From: Falcatimonas sp. MSJ-15
GTDB taxonomy: Bacteria; Bacillota; Clostridia; Lachnospirales; Lachnospiraceae
Length of the DNA stretch: 36,885 nt
Assembly: GCF_018918265.1 (NCBI RefSeq)
Contig: NZ_JAHLQC010000025.1
Span: forward strand, 1 to 36,885
Reading direction: 5' to 3'
Position numbers and translations under genes: made by a program. Under the pieces are notes generated by a model, which was given only the letters and a program-made list of their open reading frames with translations, made no database searches and was not told the origin of the DNA. Position 1 is the first letter of the stretch; each line of letters opens with the position of its first letter. This document shows, piece after piece, positions 16,777 to 26,100 of this stretch.

Positions 16777-18132
16777 TTATAATACGTCTGCAAAATGTTT
16801 TTCAAGCTTTTTAAATACAAACATTCCTGCCAGGAATATAAGTCCTGTTACTACCCAAAAATATACTGTCTGATCTGGTTTTTCAAAGAACCATGTCTGA
16901 TTATAAAAAGCATCTCTGTATCCGTATACGATATAATATACCGGATTAAGTTTCATCAGTTTTCTAAGTGTTGGTCCCATCATTGAGACATCCCACATAA
17001 TAGGTGTTAACCACATTCCAAATTGAAGTATAATATTAACAATCTGTCCAAGATCTCTGAAGAATATTACTACAGATGATGTTATATATGACAATCCTAC
17101 TGCAAGTATCATGGCACAGAATGAATAATATACAATCTGTATTATATATATGTCAAAGCTTCTTCCGTTAGCAATATACAATAATATTGTTATGATTATA
17201 AAGAACAGATGCACAAATAATGCTGATGTAATCTTTACTATTGGAAGAATGTTAATCTTAAATACTACTTTTTTTACAAGATATGCATATTCTATCAAAC
17301 TATTTGTTGCTGATAAGAGTGCATCCTGGAAAAAGAACCATGGAACAATTCCTGATACTAACCATAGTACATATGTTATTCCTTCTACCGGTGCGCCGGC
17401 TTTGAGTCCATACTGGAATACAAATACATATATTATTATTGTTACTATTGGCTGTATAAATGCCCATATACCACCTAAATATGATGCTGCAAATCTTGAT
17501 TTGAAATCGTTTTTTGCAAGCTGTACTATAAGATTTCTATTCTTTACTATATCTATTGCCCAATACATAACAATCTTAAATCTTCTATACTGTGCAAATA
17601 CGAACAGACCTGTAAGTACTGCAGCTATACAATATACTATATATGCTACTGTTCTTGTCGCTTTATTAACTTCTGCAATTTTATCTTTTGCACTATATAC
17701 AACGTATGCATCTTCACCTGTTGCTGTTGCACTTATCTCATCTTCACTTATATTTGCATTGTCCATATCATTTATAAGTTGATATTCTGACATATCCATT
17801 GCTTTTTCAATCCACATATATTTTACACGAAGATTACTAATTGTTACATCTTCTCCTTCGATATTACAAGGATCTATTCTGAAGATATAATTTTCTTTTT
17901 CAATATTCTTCTTAACAGAACGTGTCTCTCCCTGCTTCATATTATCAGCATATAGTCTTGATGGTGATATATGTTCTGAATCTGGTGCATAATAGAATTC
18001 AGCAAGTCCTTCGCTCTCAGTTGTAAGGTCATAACATATATTAATCGTCATAACCTGAAATGGATTGAGAAGGAATAGCAGTCCTAACATGGCAAGTGCT
18101 GATACAATTGTTACTATAATTCTCTTCTTCAT
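16777..18132 (-). CDS. ABC-2 polysaccharide exporter permease with extra N-terminal ectodomain
   Basis: 451 residues against about 260-280 for ordinary Wzm/TagG permeases. Residues of about 195-451 are the canonical ABC-2 permease: LIVQLAKNDFKSRFAASYLGGIWAFIQPIV, then about six membrane helices and an end in KKLEKHFADVL. Residues 1-165 are an additional unit: a membrane segment at 5-28, then a roughly 140-residue beta-rich extracellular domain (INICYDL...EFYYAPDSE, IFRIDPCN, VTISNLRVKYMW). A second membrane segment (about 163-184) leads into the permease. The domain has the look of carbohydrate-related ectodomains seen on other Firmicutes glycan proteins. The permease would form the channel with the ATPase encoded 13 bases upstream and export a lipid-linked glycan. 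ATG at 18132 has only a weak AGAAG ribosome site. Confidence 0.9.
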   Translation of the reverse strand: MKKRIIVTIVSALAMLGLLFLLNPFQVMTINICYDLTTESEGLAEFYYAPDSEHISPSRLYADNMKQGETRSVKKNIEKENYIFRIDPCNIEGEDVTISNLRVKYMWIEKAMDMSEYQLINDMDNANISEDEISATATGEDAYVVYSAKDKIAEVNKATRTVAYIVYCIAAVLTGLFVFAQYRRFKIVMYWAIDIVKNRNLIVQLAKNDFKSRFAASYLGGIWAFIQPIVTIIIYVFVFQYGLKAGAPVEGITYVLWLVSGIVPWFFFQDALLSATNSLIEYAYLVKKVVFKINILPIVKITSALFVHLFFIIITILLYIANGRSFDIYIIQIVYYSFCAMILAVGLSYITSSVVIFFRDLGQIVNIILQFGMWLTPIMWDVSMMGPTLRKLMKLNPVYYIVYGYRDAFYNQTWFFEKPDQTVYFWVVTGLIFLAGMFVFKKLEKHFADVL

Positions 18133-18145
18133 AATTATCTTCTGC

Positions 18146-19420
18146 CTAATTCCATGTATGATTAAGCACTACAACTCCTTCCGCAATATAATTCATCTTA
18201 ACAAAAAATGTCTTAAACTGTGATCTGTAATCAATCTGTACAGTAGCTGTTCTATCAAATAATGCCACATCAAAGAAATAATTTCCTCCAGTAAGATTAA
18301 ATTTCTTATATGTAAGCGTTACTTCATTCATACCACGTTTCCAGCTAATCGTATGATTATCGAGTAATGTATTAAGTCCGCAAATATATTTGTTATCAAC
18401 TGTCCTTATTGCTACTCCAAGTACCGGATTATCAACATTAAGTTCATTAACAATGTATCTTATCTTAATTGTTACATCTTCTCCATGAGTAATATCATTA
18501 ATCTCTTTACCTTCTGAATTAAAGAGACGCATATCATATATCTCACCTAGATCTACTTTATCTATATCCTGTTCTGTAACGTTCTCTTCGACTGGCTCTT
18601 CTTTGTTTTCTTCTGCTTTTTTTGCAAGTTCCATTGCTTCTTTTTTAGAATTTTCAACCTGTGCAAGATATTCTTCAATACTACATTCATATTTTAAGAA
18701 ATCCATATATCTATCAGATACTTCATCAGTCTCACCATCCATTATGAGCTTCCCCTGATTGATCCATATACATCTCTTACAGAATCTTTTTATTGAATTA
18801 ATATCATGACTTACGAATAATACTGTCTTGCCTGCTTCCATGAATTCAACAAATTTGTCCATACATTTTAACTGGAATCTTGTATCACCAACAGCAAGTG
18901 CCTCGTCAACAATAAGTATCTCTGGTTCAACGTTAATAGCAACTGCAAATGCAAGTCTTACAAACATACCACTTGAATATGATTTTACAGGTTGATATAT
19001 AAAATCGCCTATCTCTGCAAAATCAAGTATATCCTGAACTTTCTTCTCCATCTCTTTTCTTGGAATTCCCATTATCGTTCCATTAAGATAGATATTCTCC
19101 ATTCCGGTATATTCCATATTAAAACCGGCTCCAAGTTCAAGCAATGCTGATATCTTACCATTCACTTCAATATTGCCTTCTGACGGATTAAGTACTCCTG
19201 TCAGAATCTTTAAAAGTGTGGATTTACCGGACCCATTACGTCCGATAATTCCAATAGTCTCACCTTTGTTAATTGTGAAATTAATATCTTTTAAAGCATA
19301 AAATTCTTTATGATAGCTCTTTTTTGACAAACTGAATGTTTCTTTAAATCTGTCTCCCGGTCTATCGTAAAGTTTATAAAGTTTTGATATATTGCTTGCC
19401 TTTATAACTGCTTCACTCAT
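18146..19420 (-). CDS. ABC glycan exporter ATPase with Wzt-like C-terminal domain
   Basis: 424 residues. ATPase domain about 1-245: Walker A GRNGSGKST (60-68), signature YSSGM (148-152), Walker B ILIVDEALAVGD (168-179), and the switch His in LFVSHDINS. Residues of about 249-290 form a Lys/Glu-rich linker, probably helical (EAMELAKKAEENKEEPVEEN). Residues of about 290-424 form a beta-sandwich-type domain (YIVNELNVDNPVLGVAIRT, GGNYFFDVALFDR) as in Wzt proteins. Wzt C-terminal domains recognise the modified end of the exported glycan. Start ATG 19420 follows AGGAG. It lies 11 bases after the giant glycosyltransferase gene and just before the permease, so all three are co-transcribed. Confidence 0.94.
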   Translation of the reverse strand: MSEAVIKASNISKLYKLYDRPGDRFKETFSLSKKSYHKEFYALKDINFTINKGETIGIIGRNGSGKSTLLKILTGVLNPSEGNIEVNGKISALLELGAGFNMEYTGMENIYLNGTIMGIPRKEMEKKVQDILDFAEIGDFIYQPVKSYSSGMFVRLAFAVAINVEPEILIVDEALAVGDTRFQLKCMDKFVEFMEAGKTVLFVSHDINSIKRFCKRCIWINQGKLIMDGETDEVSDRYMDFLKYECSIEEYLAQVENSKKEAMELAKKAEENKEEPVEENVTEQDIDKVDLGEIYDMRLFNSEGKEINDITHGEDVTIKIRYIVNELNVDNPVLGVAIRTVDNKYICGLNTLLDNHTISWKRGMNEVTLTYKKFNLTGGNYFFDVALFDRTATVQIDYRSQFKTFFVKMNYIAEGVVVLNHTWN

Positions 19421-19431
19421 GTCTTCACTCC

Positions 19432-22400
19432 TTATTTATCACTTACCTGTTCTTTAGATAAATCAAGTATTTTTTCTGTCATTATATACTTTACATCGTT
19501 ACTAAAGCTGTCTCTTACAATTATTCCCATTTTAAAACGATTTCCATACTTTTTCAACTCATTAATTTTTATCTTTTTCTTTAATCCCGAAAATCTAATG
19601 TTAGGTATTTTTCTATATGCTGTAACAAGATCAGCTCTTTCTTCTCTTGAAGCAACAATTTCTAACGACTCACCCTTGTCCGATACAAGAATTATATTTT
19701 TTAAGTAATTATCATTGTATCCAATGTCTTTTTGAATAGCCCAACCTCTTATCTGCATCTCATCACCATCACATTCTATATCTTCAAAGTTAGTCATAAG
19801 TGGATGCTGTGGTATCTGATTCAAATCTATGCTTCTTATTGTATCGGCTTTTTCAATATCCGGATATATTCTTGTCATATCTATGCTCTTATCCATAGCA
19901 TAGATAACATTTCCTTTTAATCCTTTACTCTTTATTACAAGAGTTATATAATACTGTTCCACATCTTTGCTTAACATCTTCGCATCTATCTTGCATACAA
20001 AACCTGATATTAATATCTTTTTACCATTTGGATATGCTGCTCTTATATCTGGTCTGTATTTTCTCTCAGTTTTAACAAGATACCCTTTGCCACCTGCATT
20101 TGTTATCGCAAGATATACTTCTGATTCATCATTGCACTTGTCTTTTTCTATAAACTGCCATCCTTCTATAGTTATTATATGGTTAAGTGATATTGTATCA
20201 ATATTCGCCTTTACTTCGCCATATTTGAGATTTTCACGCACAGCTTTTGTAAGTGGAGTTATCTCACTAAGTTCCTTATATTCATCAAGCTTTATATCAT
20301 AATTAGCTTTATCCGGCGTAAGATTTATATTATAAAATGGATCTTTGCCTTCAAGTTCTGGATGTTTCGCATATAGTCTTGTTCTCTCTGTTCTAAGACG
20401 TTCCATCTTCTCTTTACTTATATCATCTGAACCTCTGCTTGCTGACTCATAATGGTATAAGACAACATCATTACGCAGCACATTGTAGTATCCGGCTTCA
20501 TACAATTTCATGCACAAGTCAACGTCATTATATCCTACTGTAAGTTCTTCATCAAAGCCATTTACTTCTCTATATTTATCTGCACTTAAGATAAGACATG
20601 CTCCTGTAACTACAAGATAATTATAATCTGCTTTGTTTCTTGCAAAATAATAAGTCTGTGAATCAGACATTCCAATAAGTTTATGTGTCGGTCCTATCGG
20701 AAGATTTACAACACCTGCATGCTGTATTATATTGGAATTAGGATAATATAGTTTAGCTCCTACAGCACCAACATAATCAAGGCTTGCATGTCCAACAAGA
20801 AGTTCTAACCAACGTGGTTTGAATATCTCTATATCATCATTTAAGAACAACAGATATTCACCTTTTGCTCTGTCAGCTCCCATGTTACACATCTTTGAGA
20901 AGTTAAACTTCATAGGTTCATAATAATATGATGCACCATTATCACTAAGCATCTTCTCTATAAGTGCCTTATTCTCATCATTACTGCCATTATCTATTAC
21001 TATTATCTCATAATTCTTATATGTTGTTATTTTTCTTAAAGATTCTACACATCTCTTTAACATTGTATAATTATCTTTTGAAGGAATAATTATACTTACA
21101 AGTGGGTTATTCTTATTCTCATATTCCACTCTGTACTGATATAATTCCTTTACATATACAACATTACCATCTATATGTCTTCTTCTAAGTGCATCTATCT
21201 TAGCATTTTTAACAGCTTCTAATGCATATGGTTTAGCTTCCGGGTTAGATGCTATTGATTCCGGACGTTCTCTCCAATAATATAGAACTTTTGGAATATG
21301 TCCAACTCTCTTATTATCTGTATGCTCCATGAATCTTAATGTGAAGTCATAATCCTGTGCACCATTATATTCGCTTCTTAGTCCACCAACTTCTTCCACT
21401 ATACTTCTTCTATATATTGCAAGATGATTAGTAAACATTATTGACATAAATGTATCTGGTGACCATTCCGGTTTGAAGAATGGTGAATGTCTTCTCTTTC
21501 CATCTTCTGTAAGTTTATCTTCATCACTATATATAAAGTCAAGTTCCGGATTCTCATTAAGTTTTTTAGCCATCTCATAGAATGCATTAGGTGCAAGCAC
21601 ATCATCACAGTCTGTAAATGCAATAAACTCGCCTTTTGCAATCGCTATACCATCATTTGTGGCTTTTGAGATATGTCCATTCTCTTTTCTGTATATTATA
21701 TGAACTTTTTCATTATTCTCGTATTTTTTAAGTATATCTCTTACTGATTCCCAGCTAGAATTATCATCAACAAGTATAAGTTCAAAGTTGTCATAAGTCT
21801 GGTTAAGAATAGATTCAATACACTCTGTAAGCTGTTCATCAATTACATTGTATACAGGAATAACTGATGATATTAAAGGTCTGTATGCTAATGGCTCTGT
21901 CTTTAAGTTATCTTTTTCATTTTCTTCACGCCATCTCTTATAAGGATCGCTTATTTCACCATCCATATATTTTTTCATATATTCATAGGTTACTTTGCCT
22001 TCCTTTTTCTTTATATCTTCAAGTATATCTTTTATCTGACCTTTTTCAATATTATCAGTTGATATAGTAACTTCATCTCCTGCTGCAAATGCTTCATAAT
22101 CAACATCATATTTTTTAGCAAGTTTCTTCTTAAGTATCTTATTAATATCAGGTCTTACAAGAAGTCCCTGAAGCCAATACATCTCCATATCAGGATTAAA
22201 CATATACTCAAAAAGTCCAAGTTTTGCTATATATTTTTCTTTATTTTTTGTCTTTACAAATCCATCTACATTCTTTACATTACCAATATTAACTGCTTCG
22301 TCCTTAGTTGGCATATTAACAAGTCTTTCTACACTGTAACATGCATCTTCAGAACTTATATCCACATTATATTTTTCATAAAAATCAAGAACATTCTCAA

Positions 22401-23952
22401 GGTATGCCATAACACCTTTTGTTATTCCTGCTGTATGTTCTGACTTACCATATTTTTCAAGTACAGGACCATCTTCTCCATAATACCATAGTGATTCATG
22501 TGGTGCTCCAAAGAAAAGTTCAAATAATACAACTGCCTGCATTACTCGACTTTGTAACTCTTTATTTTTATCTATATCAAAAATATAAGTATCATATTTC
22601 TTATCATGTAACTGTACTTTACTCTTCTCACTATTCTTGATACCTATATAAAGGAACTGATTGCTTCCTTTATATCCCGCTGCATCAAGAAATCTATCAA
22701 GAAGATACTGTGAACTGCCATTCCATCCACAGTCAAATACTATTGAATCTACATCCATAAAGCCTTTTTCAGTAAAATATTTCAGAGCATTTTGTCTTTC
22801 ATATTCACATCTTTTTAGAAATGCCTCTTCATTAGCTTTATATATCTTCTTAAAACGAGCCATATCTTCTCTGTCTTTTATCTTAGCATTAATTCCAGAG
22901 AATCCAGCTTGAGTAATTCCTTTTGTACATACTTCCTTAACATTAAGATATTCAAGAACTTCCTTAACTGTCTGACCTATAGTATAAGGTGGAAGCAGAT
23001 CAAGTGATTCATTATCAAGTTCTGTAATTCCAGCTAACAACAAACCTCTTCTTGATACATATAGATAATCAATATTCTCCATATGTCTTTCTTTGCATAT
23101 ATTATATAGAATATATCCATCTCTTGCCAAAAAGAATATTTTATCATATTTTTCTTTCTTTATACGTTTTGTAAACCATTCATATATTCCTGAATATAAT
23201 GGTCCGCCAACTTTCGCTCCAAGATTATACCAAAAATCGTCTGAGTTTCTTGTAACAGAATTAATAACATTAACAGCCGGAAATTTGTCTTTTTTAAGTG
23301 GTCCTATTGAATATGCTTTATAATGGAATGCTTTTACTCCGGCTTTAACAGCATTAACATAATCAGACTGATAATTATCACCTATATGTAATATTTTATC
23401 GCATGATACATGTTCTTTTTCTGCTACATATTTAAATATATCACCATTATATTTAGTCTTATGTTCATCTGCTGATACATATATTGCATCAAGCTCTTCA
23501 TATCCATTATCATCAAGATATACTTTTATATCTTTTTTCATAAGATACATATCACTTACAGCGATTACTTTTTTATTCTTTGCTTTTGCATAATCATATA
23601 TCTCTTTTATCTCTTTGTTTGTGAACAATGCATCTCTCTCAAGTTCTATTTCTAACTGTTTTATTTTTTCAAAATCTGCATCTTCGCTCATATTCGCACT
23701 GATATAGTTATATATATAATCCAAATCTGCATGAGGAAGTCCACATTCTCTTTCCGCTTTCATGCTTGCCTGCGTCTGAAGTTCTTCACGTTTTTTAGCA
23801 AATCCTTCTATTCCTGTAAGTTTTTCAAGCATTACAAAAATATCTTCTGGTCTGTTTACTTTTCTAAATAATAATGTATCAAAAATATCAAAAGATATTA
23901 CATTGGCATTCTCTATAGCCTCTTTTAATGTTTTTATCTCAATATCTGTCAT
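19432..23952 (-). CDS. Multidomain HAD-GT2-GT2 glycan synthesis protein with two C-terminal beta domains
   Basis: 1506 residues. Residues of about 12-215 form a HAD-like domain (VISFDIFDTLLFRK, VIAVSDMYL, KILHIGDNYQSD). Residues of about 240-690 form a conserved but unnamed region (KIFFLARDGYIL, YLYVSRRGLLLAG) that often follows such HAD domains in rhamnan or glycan enzymes. The first GT2 domain begins near 692 (SSVIPVYNV, ILVDDNSSW, FTDCDDVL). The second begins near 945 (VSIIIPSKDN, IVIDNGSND, FLNDDIEIF, ELTVGYNDVDLC). C-terminal units from about 1245 and 1385 share a GW...RxD...GF/GL pattern with the 31436-31963 protein. ATG 23952 follows GGAG. It is cytoplasmic, with no membrane segments seen, and probably elongates the exported glycan with two linkages. 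The role of the HAD domain is not clear. Confidence 0.9.
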   Translation of the reverse strand: MTDIEIKTLKEAIENANVISFDIFDTLLFRKVNRPEDIFVMLEKLTGIEGFAKKREELQTQASMKAERECGLPHADLDYIYNYISANMSEDADFEKIKQLEIELERDALFTNKEIKEIYDYAKAKNKKVIAVSDMYLMKKDIKVYLDDNGYEELDAIYVSADEHKTKYNGDIFKYVAEKEHVSCDKILHIGDNYQSDYVNAVKAGVKAFHYKAYSIGPLKKDKFPAVNVINSVTRNSDDFWYNLGAKVGGPLYSGIYEWFTKRIKKEKYDKIFFLARDGYILYNICKERHMENIDYLYVSRRGLLLAGITELDNESLDLLPPYTIGQTVKEVLEYLNVKEVCTKGITQAGFSGINAKIKDREDMARFKKIYKANEEAFLKRCEYERQNALKYFTEKGFMDVDSIVFDCGWNGSSQYLLDRFLDAAGYKGSNQFLYIGIKNSEKSKVQLHDKKYDTYIFDIDKNKELQSRVMQAVVLFELFFGAPHESLWYYGEDGPVLEKYGKSEHTAGITKGVMAYLENVLDFYEKYNVDISSEDACYSVERLVNMPTKDEAVNIGNVKNVDGFVKTKNKEKYIAKLGLFEYMFNPDMEMYWLQGLLVRPDINKILKKKLAKKYDVDYEAFAAGDEVTISTDNIEKGQIKDILEDIKKKEGKVTYEYMKKYMDGEISDPYKRWREENEKDNLKTEPLAYRPLISSVIPVYNVIDEQLTECIESILNQTYDNFELILVDDNSSWESVRDILKKYENNEKVHIIYRKENGHISKATNDGIAIAKGEFIAFTDCDDVLAPNAFYEMAKKLNENPELDFIYSDEDKLTEDGKRRHSPFFKPEWSPDTFMSIMFTNHLAIYRRSIVEEVGGLRSEYNGAQDYDFTLRFMEHTDNKRVGHIPKVLYYWRERPESIASNPEAKPYALEAVKNAKIDALRRRHIDGNVVYVKELYQYRVEYENKNNPLVSIIIPSKDNYTMLKRCVESLRKITTYKNYEIIVIDNGSNDENKALIEKMLSDNGASYYYEPMKFNFSKMCNMGADRAKGEYLLFLNDDIEIFKPRWLELLVGHASLDYVGAVGAKLYYPNSNIIQHAGVVNLPIGPTHKLIGMSDSQTYYFARNKADYNYLVVTGACLILSADKYREVNGFDEELTVGYNDVDLCMKLYEAGYYNVLRNDVVLYHYESASRGSDDISKEKMERLRTERTRLYAKHPELEGKDPFYNINLTPDKANYDIKLDEYKELSEITPLTKAVRENLKYGEVKANIDTISLNHIITIEGWQFIEKDKCNDESEVYLAITNAGGKGYLVKTERKYRPDIRAAYPNGKKILISGFVCKIDAKMLSKDVEQYYITLVIKSKGLKGNVIYAMDKSIDMTRIYPDIEKADTIRSIDLNQIPQHPLMTNFEDIECDGDEMQIRGWAIQKDIGYNDNYLKNIILVSDKGESLEIVASREERADLVTAYRKIPNIRFSGLKKKIKINELKKYGNRFKMGIIVRDSFSNDVKYIMTEKILDLSKEQVSDK

Positions 23953-23974
23953 TACCTGGTTCTCCTTTATTACA

Positions 23975-25309
23975 TTATGAACGTCTAAAGATTTTTGTCA
24001 TCTTCCAACTATTTGAGTTACGCATAGCCATTATCTCATTCTCACTATCTGACACTTTTTGCTCAAGGTTAGCAATCTTAAGCTGTAATTCCCTTATCTG
24101 TTCATCTTTTGAAGCAATTATATTATTATAATTCTGTTCACGTAGTGCAATATCTGCTCGTAAGATTTCATTTTCTGATTGAAATTCTTTTGTCATAGCT
24201 GCTTTTATAGTTGCATCTGATACTTTTCTTATTGCTTCACCATCTATTGAGATGTATTCTACGACCAATTCTGCTCTTACAATATCAGCTTCATCGCAAC
24301 TCTTTATAATCATAATCGGATCTCCTGTGAAGAATATCATAATACCATTACCCGAAAGTTCACAATTAGCATTTTTCAAACATAACTCATGTGCATTATT
24401 ATCTTTATCAAACCCTGTCATCTGATGAACCTTTATAATAGCAGATGTATTAACAGGATCAAATCTGAATTCATCAAGAAGCATATCTGATTTAAATACA
24501 ATTCTTGACACTCCTTCTATATTTTCAATCTCTGTTTTAAGCGATTTATCCGGTGTATAACCTTCTTTTCCCAAAAATGCTTCAGCATAATAGTTGCCTA
24601 GTGTAGGTCTTATATAATTTTCACTATTGACAGTCTGTTCTCTGAAAGCTTTTATCTCATATACATACTGATATATCTCACCATATTCTCTGGTATTCCA
24701 ATATGATGCAGGTATTCCTTTTACTGAATCAACAGTATTCACAAGTTCATTTGTACCAACTTTGGAATATGTTGCCATTCTCTTAATTGGAAAATATCCT
24801 GCCTGACTTACCATATTCTCAAGACTATTCTTCGTAAAGAAATGTATATGTGTATTATCAAGCAATCCTACTGATGTATATTCAAATTCATTATTCATCA
24901 GATTGATAAGTACTGAATTATGTGCAAGATTAGGTACTGATAATAATACCGAACCTTCATGTTTTAATAAAAGTTTACATCTGTCAAGAACTGTCTTTGG
25001 ATCTCTAAGATGCTCAAGCACATCTGCAAAAACGATATAATCAAACTTTATATCTCTGTATCGCTCAAACCATTCAAAATTTTCTACATCACCTATAACC
25101 AAATCTTTGCCATAAAGAAGGGCCTGCTTCCCAGCTTCTTCATCAATCTCTGCTAAGTATACGTCACAATCTAATTCCTGTTTTAAATATTTTGTCATTC
25201 TTCCATTAGCTGGACCGAATTCCAAAACAACAGAACCTCTACGTATCTGTTCTAATATTAATAATAATGAATTACTGTTCGTCAGATCTAAATCAAAGTC
25301 ATACTTCAT
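23975..25309 (-). CDS. SAM-dependent methyltransferase with C-terminal coiled coil
   Basis: 444 residues. The N-terminal half is a class I methyltransferase: SAM motif I VVLEFGPANGRMTKYL (about 27-42), acidic residue LAEIDEE, then YIVFADVLEHL and GSVLLSVPNL. The middle (about 220-380) is beta-rich with no identity I can give. Residues of about 385-435 form a heptad-like coiled coil (ENEILRADIALREQ...LQLKIANLEQKVSDSENEI) ending in NSNSWKMTKIFRRS, a tail seen on many O-antigen glycosyltransferases. A methyltransferase plus coiled coil beside a Wzt-type ATPase resembles the chain-terminating WbdD of E. coli O9a, although the kinase domain is absent. ATG 25309 follows GGGAG. It lies 22 bases upstream of the giant glycosyltransferase gene. 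Confidence 0.88.
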   Translation of the reverse strand: MKYDFDLDLTNSNSLLLILEQIRRGSVVLEFGPANGRMTKYLKQELDCDVYLAEIDEEAGKQALLYGKDLVIGDVENFEWFERYRDIKFDYIVFADVLEHLRDPKTVLDRCKLLLKHEGSVLLSVPNLAHNSVLINLMNNEFEYTSVGLLDNTHIHFFTKNSLENMVSQAGYFPIKRMATYSKVGTNELVNTVDSVKGIPASYWNTREYGEIYQYVYEIKAFREQTVNSENYIRPTLGNYYAEAFLGKEGYTPDKSLKTEIENIEGVSRIVFKSDMLLDEFRFDPVNTSAIIKVHQMTGFDKDNNAHELCLKNANCELSGNGIMIFFTGDPIMIIKSCDEADIVRAELVVEYISIDGEAIRKVSDATIKAAMTKEFQSENEILRADIALREQNYNNIIASKDEQIRELQLKIANLEQKVSDSENEIMAMRNSNSWKMTKIFRRS

Positions 25310-25364
25310 AATTTTCTCCCTCTTTTCTTAACATATTTGATTATATTGATTTCTATATCGCCTT

Positions 25365-25399
25365 AAAAGGTCATGCCTAAGCTCTAAGCATGACCTTTA
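25365..25399 (-). terminator. Hairpin between rfbC and the methyltransferase gene
   Basis: AAAGGTCATGC (25366-25376) pairs perfectly with GCATGACCTTT (25388-25398), an 11-bp stem with an 11-base loop; TTTTAA follows on the minus strand. It should end the rfbBAC transcript. A TATAAT near 25338-25343 (minus sense) between it and the next gene is a possible but weak promoter. Confidence 0.7.
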
Positions 25400-25479
25400 T
25401 AGACTTAACATCAATATATGATATCTATAGTAGTTAATTAATTGCATTATTTTTATGCTAACTAATTATATATCATATA

Positions 25480-26043
25480 TTATTTGTTTCTACTCTCTGT
25501 AAAAGCTTTAATTCCGCCCCATTTCTGATCTTTTTCAGAAATAGTTAATTCCATATCTGCTGGAATTGGCCATTCAACTCCAATATCAGGATCATTCCAT
25601 GCAAGACCACCTTCATCATTTGGATGATAGAAATCTGTACATTTGTATGCAAATTCTGCTGAATCTGATAATACTACAAATCCATGTGCAAAGTTCTTAG
25701 GAATAAAGAACTGTTTTTTATTCTCAGCTGAAAGAACTACACCATACCATTTGCCATATGTCTTTGAACCTGGTCTTAAATCAACAGCAACATCAAATAC
25801 TTCACCACTTACAACTCTTACTAATTTGTCCTGTGGGAAGTTAATCTGAAAATGTAATCCTCTTAAAACGCCTTTTTTTGATGAAGACTGATTGTCCTGA
25901 ACAAATTCCTGATCAATTCCTGCTGCCTTATAATCATTATAATTATAAGTCTCCATAAAATATCCTCTTTCGTCTCCGAATACTGTAGGAGTGATAACTT
26001 TTAATCCTTCAATATCACATGTCTCAACTGTAATCTTTCCCAT
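25480..26043 (-). CDS. rfbC: dTDP-4-dehydrorhamnose 3,5-epimerase
   Basis: 187 residues from MGKITVETCDIEG, the usual family start and length. Family signatures are VFGDERGYFMETYN, the catalytic His in VLRGLHFQ, VRVVSGEVFDVAVDLR, FFIPKNFAHGFVVLS and the Tyr-containing AYKCTDFYHP. It catalyses the third step of dTDP-L-rhamnose synthesis in the cytoplasm. The start is ambiguous: ATG 26043 fits homology but has no good ribosome site. ATG 26067 or TTG 26070 would add eight or nine residues (MQLQWYRK) and have AAAGGG 9-12 bases upstream. It is the third gene of rfbB-rfbA-rfbC and is followed by a terminator rather than by rfbD. Confidence 0.93.
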   Translation of the reverse strand: MGKITVETCDIEGLKVITPTVFGDERGYFMETYNYNDYKAAGIDQEFVQDNQSSSKKGVLRGLHFQINFPQDKLVRVVSGEVFDVAVDLRPGSKTYGKWYGVVLSAENKKQFFIPKNFAHGFVVLSDSAEFAYKCTDFYHPNDEGGLAWNDPDIGVEWPIPADMELTISEKDQKWGGIKAFTESRNK

Positions 26044-26100
26044 TTTTCTATACCATTGTAATTGCATCAACTACAATTACCCTTTCTTTTATACTATTTA

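Noticed and set aside
17150..17782. A 210-codon open frame on the plus strand inside the ABC permease gene
   Set aside because: It is antisense to a clear, motif-bearing permease gene, has no ribosome binding site that I can see, and its translation resembles no protein.
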